Part shown: one piece after another, positions 43,265 to 52,655 of the stretch
Layout of the letters: each line of letters starts with the position of its first letter
Numbering within the stretch: position 1 is the stretch's first letter
Source: Thermoplasmata archaeon
GTDB lineage: Archaea > Thermoplasmatota > Thermoplasmata > Methanomassiliicoccales > Methanomethylophilaceae
Length of the DNA stretch: 64,000 nucleotides
NCBI GenBank assembly: GCA_015063185.1
Contig: SUSY01000001.1
Span: 1 to 64,000 of the forward strand
Direction: 5' to 3'
The notes under the pieces: generated by a model
Told to the model about the DNA's origin: nothing
The model's input: the letters and a program-made list of their open reading frames with translations, nothing else
The model's database searches: none
Position numbers and translations under genes: made by a program

Positions 43265-43981
43265 CTATTCACCATCGTGGTTCCAGGCCTCTGAACGGAT
43301 CTTATCGAGACGTTCCTTATCCGTTATATCACGAAGCCTTATCTTTTTAATCTCTAGGTCTGAAAGGAGATCGGAGATCCCTTCCACGTGTGCATCCCCG
43401 CACACTACGACGATCTTCGAATACCTTCCGGCATAATCGCGGATCTGTTCTGCCATGAGTTCATTACGCTCATCCACCAACTTACGGACAAGTGTCGGAT
43501 ACTTCCTACGCATATCGGCCATCATCTCGGCCTCACGTTCTCCAAAATCCTTCACTACCGTATCTGCCCTCTTCTTACCACGGAAACCGTCTGTGTATGT
43601 GGAGATGGAATAGCGCATTCTCTCACGGAAGGGCATCTCCTCCCACATCTCATTCATCACCTGTGTGGCATTGGTGTCTATGAAGGCGACCTCGGCACCG
43701 ATCTGTCTGCCTGTGAGTGCGGCAGTTACCAATTCGCTCCCTACATCGGAACCATGTTCCTTTGCCATCTTCTGCTGGTATTTGGCAGCACGACGATAGA
43801 TCCATGGGGACTTGTCCTCCACCTGCACAGGTTGTGCCCCGGGATCCTGTTGACCGGTGAGCATCTTGAATCTGGTATAATCCAATTCGACCAACACGGC
43901 CTCCGGCCATATGTTCTTGATCAAGAACATTATGGGCTCAGAGAGCCTGAAGACATGACCGGTGCCGATTATCGTGATCAT
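43265..43981 (-). CDS. TraB/GumN family protein
   Basis: About 238 residues. It begins MITIIGTGHVFRLSEPIMFLI, the GTxHV motif of the TraB (PrgY/GumN-like) fold, and has VLVELDYTRF near 30 and VVVCGDAHVEGISDLL near the C-terminus, where the last His is conserved. Proposed activities include metal-dependent proteolysis of peptides, but archaeal roles are unknown. No C-terminal membrane spans are seen, unlike many TraB proteins. ATG 43981 or 43990. Confidence 0.8.
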   Translation of the reverse strand: MITIIGTGHVFRLSEPIMFLIKNIWPEAVLVELDYTRFKMLTGQQDPGAQPVQVEDKSPWIYRRAAKYQQKMAKEHGSDVGSELVTAALTGRQIGAEVAFIDTNATQVMNEMWEEMPFRERMRYSISTYTDGFRGKKRADTVVKDFGEREAEMMADMRRKYPTLVRKLVDERNELMAEQIRDYAGRYSKIVVVCGDAHVEGISDLLSDLEIKKIRLRDITDKERLDKIRSEAWNHDGE

Positions 43982-44093
43982 CGATACCATATACCCACAC
44001 GGATAGTTAATGCACACGGTGGTTCTTCGATGCTACTCACACGAAACGTCGAAGACCCACACGGTTTTATTGTGAGCGCGAGATACCGCATAC

Positions 44094-44762
44094 ATGGGTA
44101 GGAAGTACGATCTCGCCATCTTTGATATGGATGGTACACTCACATCTGTCCGTTCGTCCTGGTGGTACATATTGAACGAACTCGGACGTGACAATGAGGA
44201 GGCCAGGAACGCATTCGTCAACGGGGAGATCGATGAACAGGAGTTCATGAGGAGGGATCTGGCACAGTGGTTGGATGCCATGCCGGGGATGACCCTGAAG
44301 GATGTCATCAAGATGATGAGGAACCTGCCGCTCGTCTCCGGGATCCAAGAGACCGTGGCCATGTTACACTACAACGGAATCAAATGTGTGATCTGTTCCG
44401 GAGGGATATCCGTAGCAGCGAAGATGATCGCGGACGAATTCGGGTTCGATGACTATCTGGCAGATGACCTGGAAGTGGATGAGGAAGGGCATCTCACAGG
44501 CAACGGCATCGCTAACGTGGACCTTCGTGACAAAGGTGCCAGTGCATTGAAGTTGATGGAAAAGTTCGGAGCCACGAAAGAACGCACGATCGCGATCGGC
44601 GACTCCTTCGGGGACATATCGATGTTCGACGTGACCGGGATGTCCATCGCCTTCAACCCGAAGGATATGGAACTCACCGGTGCACGGGCCGATCACGTCG
44701 TATTCAGCGACAATATCTCAGAAATCCTCGACGTCATCTTCGAAGTCGAGAACGGGATATGA
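44094..44762 (+). CDS. HAD-superfamily phosphatase, phosphoserine phosphatase-like
   Basis: A 222-residue HAD type I hydrolase. FDMDGTLTSVRSSW holds the nucleophile Asp11 and Asp13, CSGGIS holds motif II Ser, a Lys lies in DLRDKGASALK, and GDSFGDISM is motif IV. Length and cap layout match SerB, so serine synthesis is the best guess, although related HADs act on other substrates. Its last 45 bases overlap the convergent zinc-finger gene. Confidence 0.8.
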   Translation: MGRKYDLAIFDMDGTLTSVRSSWWYILNELGRDNEEARNAFVNGEIDEQEFMRRDLAQWLDAMPGMTLKDVIKMMRNLPLVSGIQETVAMLHYNGIKCVICSGGISVAAKMIADEFGFDDYLADDLEVDEEGHLTGNGIANVDLRDKGASALKLMEKFGATKERTIAIGDSFGDISMFDVTGMSIAFNPKDMELTGARADHVVFSDNISEILDVIFEVENGI

Positions 44763-45356
44763 CTTCTCCCCATACTTTCCGTATATCCTGATGATGTCCC
44801 TGGCCTCGGCCTGACCGTGCTGAATGAGCTTCTCCCTGGTCTTGATCGCATGGATGAAACAATCCATATCCTCCAATTCGAGACGGTTACCGATGACGAA
44901 CAGATCATCCGGGACCGCGGGGATCCTGCGTGAGTAACTGACACGGTCATTGTTGATGGTGACCTTGATGGTCAGATTATCGAACTGCTGACACCAGAGC
45001 ATCTTGACCTTGTCCGCCTTGGACTTCTTGACGCGCTTGTCCCCGGGAAGTTCGATCGCACAGACACGGAGCCTCCTTCCATCCTCGAGGAAGAACTCGT
45101 CCTCGACTGAGATGATGTCGTCCTCCTCGATCTCGGTCACGGTCCTCTCAGAGACAGGACCGTCACTGATGACGACCTGCATCTTGATGATCTTGGGGAG
45201 GGAGATGGTGGTGGCGAACGTCCTTCCGCACTCGGTGCATTTCAATGTACACTCCAAGGATGCCTTACCCATACGTCCTCTGAGGACATCGTGTATGGTC
45301 TCATCATCGCAATCAGGACATTCGTAGTAAATTGTATCCGGGACTTCTCTCTGCAT
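44718..45356 (-). CDS. HVO_0476-type zinc-finger protein
   Basis: A 212-residue protein with an N-terminal zinc ribbon (YYECPDCDDETIHDVL and LKCTECGRTF, about 10-45) followed by two beta-rich, OB-like segments (VVISDGPVSERTVTEIEEDDIISVEDEF, then RLRVCAIELPGDKRVKKSKADKVKMLW). This is the arrangement of archaeal proteins called HVO_0476 family. The function is unknown, possibly nucleic-acid binding. It is cotranscribed with the beta-lactamase-fold gene only if reading continues downstream; the latter is actually upstream by 12 bases on the same strand. Confidence 0.7.
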   Translation of the reverse strand: MQREVPDTIYYECPDCDDETIHDVLRGRMGKASLECTLKCTECGRTFATTISLPKIIKMQVVISDGPVSERTVTEIEEDDIISVEDEFFLEDGRRLRVCAIELPGDKRVKKSKADKVKMLWCQQFDNLTIKVTINNDRVSYSRRIPAVPDDLFVIGNRLELEDMDCFIHAIKTREKLIQHGQAEARDIIRIYGKYGEKSYPVLDFEDDVEDF

Positions 45357-45368
45357 GGTTACGACCTC

Positions 45369-45956
45369 TCATCTCGTCATGAAGGGGAAACCGTGCCCCG
45401 GGACGATAACATCCGCGAATCCCGCTATGGTGTTAATACTTTTCATTGCCAATGCAGGGTCGACATTGAGACGCGGAGGCACCATCTTACGATAATTATC
45501 CTCCAATGGAATAGCATCACCGACAACGGCATATCTCCTGTCGTCCCCTTCGACGAAAACGGACATGGAATCCATGGTATGCCCAGGAGTATGAACGAGA
45601 TTGACCCCTTCGCATAGTTCGATCTCTTCCGTGACGATATTGAGGTTACGCATATTGGACTCCGATGCGGGGCCTTCCCACACATATATCTCCGCATTGG
45701 GGAACATATCCAGATTCTCCAGGTGATCATCATGCCAATGTGTGATGACCACCGTGTCGACATCCTTCGCGAATATACCCAACTCCCTGAAGGATGTCTT
45801 CAGTGCAGGGCGCATGTACTTGGTACTTGGATCCACTACGATCAGACTATCTCCCGATCTGATCAGCGTAGATGTAGAATGAGCCTCCAGAACCTCTCCG
45901 GTGTCCGACCTGTCAAGCATACCCACTGCTAGGATGTCCAATACCGTCATGGTCAT
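45369..45956 (-). CDS. Metallo-beta-lactamase fold hydrolase
   Basis: A 195-residue hydrolase. VITHWHDDHLENL (about 73-85) is the HxHxDH metal motif, HTPGHTMDS (about 121-129) gives the next His, GDAIPLEDN gives the bridging Asp, and PGHGFPF the last His. The substrate is unknown (thioesters such as glyoxalase II-like substrates are common for this size). Twelve bases separate it from the HVO_0476-type gene downstream, so they probably share a transcript. Confidence 0.82.
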   Translation of the reverse strand: MTMTVLDILAVGMLDRSDTGEVLEAHSTSTLIRSGDSLIVVDPSTKYMRPALKTSFRELGIFAKDVDTVVITHWHDDHLENLDMFPNAEIYVWEGPASESNMRNLNIVTEEIELCEGVNLVHTPGHTMDSMSVFVEGDDRRYAVVGDAIPLEDNYRKMVPPRLNVDPALAMKSINTIAGFADVIVPGHGFPFMTR

Positions 45957-46079
45957 GCAATCACCGTGTAGGTATATAGGTGTGAGGATTGGACGTCACT
46001 ACACACACTCCGATGATGACTGGGTCATCTTCATGAGACATAGGGCAAACGGTATAATCTCCGGTGTCAATCCGATGGC

Positions 46080-46655
46080 ATGGAGTATGACCCGGACATC
46101 ATCATCGACGAACACCCCGATGTCTATCCACCTTCCGAGGACAGCATATTGCTCATCGAATGTCTCGACGTCAGGAAAGGGGAAAGGGTTCTCGAGATAG
46201 GATGCGGTTCCGGTGTGGTGTCCATACATTGTGCCAGCAATGGATGTGATGTGACATCGGTGGACATCAATCCGTACGCCGTGGAACTCACCGGATCCAA
46301 CTTCTACCGTAACGGTCTGAAAGGAGACGTATCGGTATCCGACGTGTACTCCAACGTGGAAGGGCGTTTCGATACGATCATTTTCAACCTACCGTATCTA
46401 CCGACCGAAGACGACATAGGAATCATATCGAAGGCGTGGGACGGCGGTTCGGACGGGATGGGGCCATTGCCGGAACTCCTGAACGGTGCTCCAGAGCACC
46501 TCCTGCCCAACGGTAGAGTGGTCATTGTAGTTTCATCGTTGATGGATAAGAATGCCCTCGACAACGCCCTGTCGGGGCTGGAAATAAAGGTTTTGGGGGA
46601 ACTCCCCCTTTTCTTCGAAGTGCTTCGCGTCCTTGAGATCAGAGGATCTTCTTGA
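46080..46655 (+). CDS. HemK2/Mtq2-like protein methyltransferase
   Basis: A 191-residue SAM methyltransferase related to the archaeal/eukaryotic enzyme that methylates Gln in the GGQ of release factor aRF1. YPPSEDSILLIE (about 16-27) and LEIGCGSGVVSIH (about 38-50) are typical, and the catalytic NPPY appears as NLPY (in IIFNLPYLP, about 99-107). The Asn, second Pro and Tyr are kept, so activity is likely. Its 3' end overlaps gatE by 17 bases on the opposite strand. Confidence 0.85.
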   Translation: MEYDPDIIIDEHPDVYPPSEDSILLIECLDVRKGERVLEIGCGSGVVSIHCASNGCDVTSVDINPYAVELTGSNFYRNGLKGDVSVSDVYSNVEGRFDTIIFNLPYLPTEDDIGIISKAWDGGSDGMGPLPELLNGAPEHLLPNGRVVIVVSSLMDKNALDNALSGLEIKVLGELPLFFEVLRVLEIRGSS

Positions 46656-48504
46656 TCTCCTGGGACAGGATGTCGCTGACACGTTTTCCGTCCAGCTTAC
46701 CCTTGAGTGCACCCATCACAGGACCCATGAGAGGTCCGACAGCACCCATTCCCTTGGACTTCACAAAGTCGGCACGCTCCGCAACTATGCCTGCTATGAT
46801 CGCCACGGCCTCGCTCTCGTCGACCGCCTCCAATCCCAACTTGGACAGTGCATCCTTGGGCTTGGAACCGGAGGTGGCCATCTCCTTGAGGATGGCAGGA
46901 AGCGCCTCCTTCGCGAACGCACCGTCGATCAGCATTCCGAAGAGCTCGGTCATACGTGCCTGATCGAGCTTGGAGGTGTCGACATCCGCGGCCTCCAACT
47001 CGCTGAACGTGTAGAGCAGAGTGGATGCTGCAACGGAGGACATTCCCTCCATGGATGCCAATGCCTCGAACATGTCGATCTTGTCCTCCCTGACGATCTG
47101 TTTAGCCTGCTGTGCGTTGATTCCGTACTGGGAGACGAGACGCTTCTCCATCTCCTCGGGAAGCTCGGGCAGGTTGTCCCTGACCTGTTGCATCCTCTCG
47201 GGCGTGATGGTGATCGGAGGTACGTCTGTCTCAGGATACATCCTTGCAGCCCCGGGCAGAGGCCTGGAGTACTTGGAGGTTCCATCGGGCAGCGGATCCC
47301 TGGTCTCCTCAGGAACACCTACCAATGCCTCGTTCGCTCTGATGACCGCCATCTCCAGTGCATCCTTCGCCTTCTTCTCCTTGGCCGCACAAATCGCGAA
47401 TGCATCGAACTCACCGTTCATTCCAAGGAAATCCCTGAGCTGATCGACGAACTCGGGTTCGATACCATAGTTGGGCAGCTCATCGGAATGGAAGATTCCC
47501 TTGACACCTTTGGTGCGTGCCCTCTGTGCCATCTCGGCTCCGAGCCTGAGGGTTCCGTTCTCACCGTTCATGACACCCTTGAATCCGGGCAGACGTACGG
47601 CGATGACCTTTCCCTTGTCGGAGAGTGCACCCTTGATGACCTTGGATGCGCTGGTCTTGAAGATCTCTGTGACGTCCACTGGATCGAACTCTGCGGGAAC
47701 CGTTCCCCTGTCGTTGAGGATCTCCTTGACCTTGATGAGCATGTTCTGCCTCTTCATCTCGTTCTCCACGAAGAGAGGCAACAATCTGAGCTCCTGTACA
47801 CCTTTGATCTCGATACGTGCCCCTCCGGGGACGGAGATGTTCAGATCCTCCCTGATGGTACCTATTCCACGCTTGACGCGCCTGGTGGCACGAAGGAGGG
47901 TTCCGATCCTGAGCGCGACCTCCATGACCTCCTCCGGATCATGCATATCGGGACCGGTAGCGATCTCGATCAGCGGGATACCGAGCCTGTCGGTACGGTA
48001 GGTGACCTCGGCATCAGTGGTCTCGACCTTACGGCATGCGTCCTCCTCGAGACAGATCGAAAGAATGGAGATGTCGTGCCCGTTGACATCGAGGTTTCCA
48101 TTCATAGCGATGAGTGCGGTCCTCTGGAATCCGGAGGTGTTGGAACCGTCGACGACTATCTTCCTCATGAAGTGGATCTCGTCCACGACGCGTGCATTCA
48201 TCATCTCGGAGAATGTGAGGGTGGTGGCGAGTGCCTCGGCGTTGGTATCGTGCGGCGGTTCCTCGTCCAACTCGACTAGACAGGAGGTGCCCTCGCAGGA
48301 CTGATACCTGTATCCGAGGTTCCTCTGGAACTGTGCCAGCGCTGCCCTGTCGATCTCCCCCATCTCGGAGGTTGTGGGCCTGAGCCTCCTGTAGATGGAA
48401 CCATGACCCTCCTCGCAGAGGTGGCTGTCGCATGAGCAGAACAATTTCTTCGTATCCAACTGCTGATGGATCTCGATACCGCATGTGAGCTTGTGTTCGG
48501 TCAT
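46639..48504 (-). CDS. gatE: Glu-tRNA(Gln) amidotransferase subunit E
   Basis: Archaea-specific partner of GatD that recognises Glu-tRNA(Gln), activates the glutamate and accepts ammonia to make Gln-tRNA(Gln). It has 621 residues. It begins with GIEIHQQLDTKKLFCSC (zinc and cradle region), has GLRGVKRGIGTIREDLNIS-like GTIREDLNISVPGGARIEIKGVQ, an AspRS-like insert, and a C-terminal YqeY-like tail (from about 470). Its ATG overlaps the gatD stop. This gene pair is a firm archaeal marker. Confidence 0.96.
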   Translation of the reverse strand: MTEHKLTCGIEIHQQLDTKKLFCSCDSHLCEEGHGSIYRRLRPTTSEMGEIDRAALAQFQRNLGYRYQSCEGTSCLVELDEEPPHDTNAEALATTLTFSEMMNARVVDEIHFMRKIVVDGSNTSGFQRTALIAMNGNLDVNGHDISILSICLEEDACRKVETTDAEVTYRTDRLGIPLIEIATGPDMHDPEEVMEVALRIGTLLRATRRVKRGIGTIREDLNISVPGGARIEIKGVQELRLLPLFVENEMKRQNMLIKVKEILNDRGTVPAEFDPVDVTEIFKTSASKVIKGALSDKGKVIAVRLPGFKGVMNGENGTLRLGAEMAQRARTKGVKGIFHSDELPNYGIEPEFVDQLRDFLGMNGEFDAFAICAAKEKKAKDALEMAVIRANEALVGVPEETRDPLPDGTSKYSRPLPGAARMYPETDVPPITITPERMQQVRDNLPELPEEMEKRLVSQYGINAQQAKQIVREDKIDMFEALASMEGMSSVAASTLLYTFSELEAADVDTSKLDQARMTELFGMLIDGAFAKEALPAILKEMATSGSKPKDALSKLGLEAVDESEAVAIIAGIVAERADFVKSKGMGAVGPLMGPVMGALKGKLDGKRVSDILSQEIKKIL

Positions 48505-49796
48505 CAGAACTCCCTCCTGTCGCTCATCTCGCCAACGAGAGGCGTGACCATGATCTCCCTAACCTCATCGATGTCCTGGGTCTTTCCAAGTGCCCATTTG
48601 AGTTTGACGTATGCGGTCTCGGGCAGCATGTCATAGACACAGATCGCACCTGCATTGATGAGGTCCCTTCCGGTGTTGTAGACGTTCATGTTGACACGTC
48701 CATTGAGACACTGGGACGTCATGACCACAGGGATTCCGGCGTCGGAGGCCTTCTTGATCAGGGGAATCATCGGTGAATTGATATGACCCAGACCTGAACC
48801 GGCGATCACAACTCCCTTCGAGCCCATGATGACGGGTTCGAAGACGGTGGGATCCATTCCGGGGAAGAACTGCAGAAGTACGACATCCCTCTCCATATCG
48901 ACCTGTGCGACGGCCTTGTCCTTGGAGACTGCCCTGCACTCGGTCATGAACTGGATCTTTCCTGCGGCATCGATGTGTGCCACAGGTGTGGCATTGATGC
49001 TCTTGAATGCATCGCGTCTGGAAGTGTGCATCTTCCTTACCCTTGCACCGTTGTGGACCGCGAAGGAGTCGTCACCCTGCGTGTCATGCATGATCGCAAA
49101 GACACCTGCCTTCTTTCCCTGGGTACAGAATCTGGCACATGCCATGAGGTTCGTGGATGCATCCGAAGATGGGCGGTCTGAGGACCTCTGTGCACCCACA
49201 AGGATGACGGGCTTGGGAACGTCGCCGAGCATGAACGAGAGTGCGGCCGCAGTGTAACCGAGGGTATCGGTTCCATGCGGGATGATGACTCCGTCCGCAC
49301 CGTTGTTGATCTCCTCGACCACACATTTGGCGAGCTCCTGCCAGTTACATACGTCCATGTTCTCCGAGAATATGGAGAAGAGCACCTTTGCACGTATGTT
49401 TGCGACATCCCTGATCTCGGGGATGGCATTGATCATATCCGAAGTGGACAGTGCGGGATGGACCGCACCGGTACGATAGTCGACATAGGATGCGATGGTT
49501 CCACCGGTTCCGATGAGGACGAGTGTGGGAAGACCTTTCTTCTCCTCGATCTCAGCCTCCTTCTTCTCATGCACGGCGGGCTGTTCGAGGACGGTGATCT
49601 TGGAATCCTTGTCGACCCTGATGCCCACGTTGTATCCGCTCTTCATCTTCAGGACGATGATGTCGGGTGCGCTGAATTCGTGATGAGGCATAACCTTTCC
49701 AATGTACGTCTGACCGCCTGCCTCAAGGGTGATCATACAACCCTCGGAAGCCCCAGCGGCCTCGAGAAGTCCCTTTGTCTCGTCGGAATAACTCAT
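48504..49796 (-). CDS. gatD: Glu-tRNA(Gln) amidotransferase subunit D
   Basis: Asparaginase-like subunit that releases ammonia from Asn or Gln for GatE. It has about 430 residues. A small beta-barrel N-terminal domain (about 1-70) is followed by the amidase half with LIGTGGTIASYVDYRTGAVHP (Thr nucleophile) and IPHGTDTLGYTAAALSF, plus VLVGAQRSSDRPSSDA. ATG 49796 is chosen: a TATA-like TAATAAG at about 49826-49832 fits a leaderless start. Longer in-frame starts exist at 49835 and beyond. Divergent from hypB. Confidence 0.95.
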   Translation of the reverse strand: MSYSDETKGLLEAAGASEGCMITLEAGGQTYIGKVMPHHEFSAPDIIVLKMKSGYNVGIRVDKDSKITVLEQPAVHEKKEAEIEEKKGLPTLVLIGTGGTIASYVDYRTGAVHPALSTSDMINAIPEIRDVANIRAKVLFSIFSENMDVCNWQELAKCVVEEINNGADGVIIPHGTDTLGYTAAALSFMLGDVPKPVILVGAQRSSDRPSSDASTNLMACARFCTQGKKAGVFAIMHDTQGDDSFAVHNGARVRKMHTSRRDAFKSINATPVAHIDAAGKIQFMTECRAVSKDKAVAQVDMERDVVLLQFFPGMDPTVFEPVIMGSKGVVIAGSGLGHINSPMIPLIKKASDAGIPVVMTSQCLNGRVNMNVYNTGRDLINAGAICVYDMLPETAYVKLKWALGKTQDIDEVREIMVTPLVGEMSDRREF

Positions 49797-49881
49797 AGTG
49801 CTCGAGCCATTATCCAACACAACCTTATTAGACATTCGCACGCGCGCAACCTTAATAGGAAAGCATACGGTTATCGGCCAC

Positions 49882-50532
49882 ATGCATAACATCACAGTCG
49901 GCATGGAGTTCGACATTCTCAAGGAGAACAACAACATCGCCAACGAGAACTACGAGATGCTCAAGGAGCACGACATAGTATCGGTCGACTTCATGGGCTC
50001 CATCGGTGCGGGAAAGACCGCACTCATCATCAAGCTCGCGGAGAAGCTCAAGGAGAAGGGACTCAGGGTACACGCCATCGCAGGTGACGTCACCGGTGCC
50101 GACGACATGAACAGGATGGTCGCATCCGGAATGACAGTGACCAACTGCAATACCGGAAAGGAGTGCCATCTGGATGCCAACATGGTGCACAGATGCCTCC
50201 ATGACATCGACCTATCGCAGATCGATGTGCTGCTCATCGAGAACGTGGGCAATCTGGTATGTCCCGCAGACTTCCCTCTTGGAACCGATATCAGAGTGGT
50301 GATAATCTCCACGACCGAAGGTGACGACATGGTAAGGAAGCACCCCGACATCTTCATCCACTCCGATTTCGCCGTCCTCAACAAAGTGGACATCGCGGAT
50401 GCCGTGGGCGTCGATCCGGAGGTCCTCCTGAAAGATTACAGGAAATTGACCGGCGACAGGAAGGTCATGATCAAGACCAGCGCCAGGAAGGAGATCGGAC
50501 TCGATGAGGTCATCGAGGAAATGGGACTCTGA
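49882..50532 (+). CDS. hypB: Hydrogenase nickel incorporation GTPase HypB
   Basis: GTPase that loads nickel into [NiFe] hydrogenases. About 216 residues from ATG 49882. The P-loop is FMGSIGAGKTALI, then the metal site CHLDANMVHRCLHD, IENVGNLVCPADFPLG, and NKVDIADAVG for guanine recognition. It lacks the His-rich nickel-storage N-terminus seen in some bacteria. It heads a plus-strand run with purD (9 bases later), truA and a translin-like gene; these are functionally unrelated. Confidence 0.93.
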   Translation: MHNITVGMEFDILKENNNIANENYEMLKEHDIVSVDFMGSIGAGKTALIIKLAEKLKEKGLRVHAIAGDVTGADDMNRMVASGMTVTNCNTGKECHLDANMVHRCLHDIDLSQIDVLLIENVGNLVCPADFPLGTDIRVVIISTTEGDDMVRKHPDIFIHSDFAVLNKVDIADAVGVDPEVLLKDYRKLTGDRKVMIKTSARKEIGLDEVIEEMGL

Positions 50533-50541
50533 GGTGATACG

Positions 50542-51864
50542 ATGAAGGTATTGGCAATCGGTGGAGGAGGAAGGGAGCACGCAGCCGTCGAGGCTCTCTA
50601 CAGGAGCGGTGCGGAGATCGTCGCTGTGATGAAGAACGCTAACCCTGGCATCATCGCCAGGGCATCCAAGTACAAACTCATGGACGAGAAGGATGTGGAG
50701 AACGTCGTCGCATTCGCCAAAGAATGCGGTGTCGAGCTCGCATTCATCGGCCCGGAAGCGCCACTGGAGGTCGGACTGTCCGATGCGCTTCAGGCAGCAG
50801 GAATCAAATGCGCATCCCCTACCAAAGATGCGGCGAGGATCGAGACCTCCAAATCCTTCATGAGAGGATTGGTCAACAAGTACGGTATCGCAGGTAATCT
50901 CGGATACGCATCCTTCGACAATGCGAGGGATTGTGAGGAGTACCTCAAGACACTCGACTACGAGATCGTCGTCAAACCCGTCGGACTCACCGGCGGAAAG
51001 GGTGTGAAGGTCCAGGGAGAGCACCTCATGTCCTTCGAGGACACGATGGACTACGTCAACGAGATCTTCGCCAACAACATCGGTGGCGCAGGTGTCATCA
51101 TCGAGGAGAAGGCTGTCGGAGAGGAATTCACGCAGATGGTCTTCTGTGACGGAAAGAAGGTCGTTCCAATGCCATTGGTCCAGGACCACAAGAGGGCATA
51201 CGAAGGAGATGTCGGACCCAACACCGGAGGAATGGGATCGTACAGCGATTCCACACACATCCTGCCTTTCATATCACAGGAGGAGCGTCAGGCGGCCATC
51301 GATATCATCCAAAACGTCATCGACGCGATGGCGAAGGAGGGATGCCCCTACCACGGAGTCCTATACGGACAGTTCATGCTCACCGTCAACGGACCCAAGA
51401 TCATCGAATTCAACGCAAGGTTCGGGGATCCCGAAGCCATGAACGTCCTGTCCATCCTCGAGACCGGATTCCAGGACGTCTGCCTGATGATGGCTGACGG
51501 AAACCTTCCGGACAGGATCGACTTCGCCAAGAAAGCCACGGTCTGCAAATACGTCGTGCCCAAGGGATACGGTGTGAAGTCCGAGGTCGGAAAGGAGATC
51601 TCCTTCGATGTGAAAGGGATCAACGATGCCGGTGCAGTAGTCTATTATGCCAACATCGACGAGAAGGATGGTAGACTCGTCACAATGTCCTCCAGGTCCG
51701 CAGGTATCGTAGGAATCGCGGACACGATCGAAGAGGCGGAACAGAACTGCGAGAAGGCACTCGAGTTCGTCAAGAGCGATTGGATCTTCGTTCGCCACGA
51801 CATCGGAAAGAAGGAACTGGTCCAGAAGAGAGTGGACCACATGAAACAGCTCCGTTCCGCATGA
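50542..51864 (+). CDS. purD: Phosphoribosylamine-glycine ligase
   Basis: Second step of purine synthesis: joins glycine to phosphoribosylamine with ATP. The protein has 440 residues and an ATP-grasp fold. VLAIGGGGREHA is at the N-terminus, KPVGLTGGKGVKV near 135, and FNARFGDPEAM near 291. GAGGTGAT lies 3 bases before the ATG, the same ribosome binding site and spacing seen before L13 and the translin-like gene. The stop overlaps the truA start (ATGA). Confidence 0.96.
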   Translation: MKVLAIGGGGREHAAVEALYRSGAEIVAVMKNANPGIIARASKYKLMDEKDVENVVAFAKECGVELAFIGPEAPLEVGLSDALQAAGIKCASPTKDAARIETSKSFMRGLVNKYGIAGNLGYASFDNARDCEEYLKTLDYEIVVKPVGLTGGKGVKVQGEHLMSFEDTMDYVNEIFANNIGGAGVIIEEKAVGEEFTQMVFCDGKKVVPMPLVQDHKRAYEGDVGPNTGGMGSYSDSTHILPFISQEERQAAIDIIQNVIDAMAKEGCPYHGVLYGQFMLTVNGPKIIEFNARFGDPEAMNVLSILETGFQDVCLMMADGNLPDRIDFAKKATVCKYVVPKGYGVKSEVGKEISFDVKGINDAGAVVYYANIDEKDGRLVTMSSRSAGIVGIADTIEEAEQNCEKALEFVKSDWIFVRHDIGKKELVQKRVDHMKQLRSA

Positions 51865-52646
51865 CCGGACGTAGAGTTGCCGTCAAAATAGCCTACCTTG
51901 GGAAGCTCTTCTCGGGCTCCCAGGTACAACCCGGCCTGTACACGGTGGAAGGACAGGTCATATCGGACCTGTTGACCACCGGTAAGGGAAGACCCGAGGA
52001 ATGGTTCGACCTGAAGGTCGCAAGCCGCACCGATGCAGGCGTAAATGCACTAGGAAACGTCATAGTGTTCAACACCGCGTTCCAGGACAACGAATCCCTG
52101 TTGAGAGCGTTGAACGCCGTATCCAAGAACGTCTACTACAGGGCCATCGCGGATGTAGACGAGGGATTCAATCCACGTTACGCGAACGTTCGCTGCTATA
52201 GATACGTCGTGACCCACAAGGTTGTCGACGTGAGGAGGATGCGCGATTGTGCCGAAGTCTTCCTCGGATACCACGATTTCAAGAGGTTCTGCAAATATGA
52301 CGGTAAGCCCACAGATACCGAACTGACCCGCATCTCCGTCATCGAGGAAGGGGATACGATATACCTGGAGTATGAATCCAGGTTCTTCCTATGGAACATG
52401 ATACGCAGGATCTCCGCCGCCATAATCGAGGTCGGAAGGGGTAGGGCCACCATCGAGGAGGTCAAGGAAGTGCTCGATGGGAAGGAAGGCACGTTCGGGC
52501 TAGGAAGGGCCGACGCCCTCACACTGACGGATGTCATGTACAAGGACGTCCATTTCGAGGAATACAGATCGGAACCCCTGGAGAGCAAATCCGGAGAACT
52601 GCTGACGGCTGCAGAGTTGGAAGCCGGATTCTACGGATCGATATGA
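51861..52646 (+). CDS. truA: tRNA pseudouridine synthase A
   Basis: Isomerises uridines 38-40 in the tRNA anticodon stem-loop. The protein has 261 residues from ATG 51861, which overlaps the purD stop. The catalytic Asp is in VASRTDAGVNALGNV (about 57). FNPRYANVRCYRYVV and FFLWNMIRRISAAIIEVGRG are other hallmarks. The frame continues beyond its stop directly into the translin-like gene. Confidence 0.93.
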   Translation: MTGRRVAVKIAYLGKLFSGSQVQPGLYTVEGQVISDLLTTGKGRPEEWFDLKVASRTDAGVNALGNVIVFNTAFQDNESLLRALNAVSKNVYYRAIADVDEGFNPRYANVRCYRYVVTHKVVDVRRMRDCAEVFLGYHDFKRFCKYDGKPTDTELTRISVIEEGDTIYLEYESRFFLWNMIRRISAAIIEVGRGRATIEEVKEVLDGKEGTFGLGRADALTLTDVMYKDVHFEEYRSEPLESKSGELLTAAELEAGFYGSI

Positions 52647-52655
52647 GGTGATCGC

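Noticed and set aside
46633..48279. A 548-codon plus-strand frame opposite gatE
   Set aside because: Antisense of a certain gene, no recognisable domain or start signal.
50212..51258. A long minus-strand frame opposite hypB and purD
   Set aside because: Both plus-strand genes are certain, and the antisense translation is compositionally odd.
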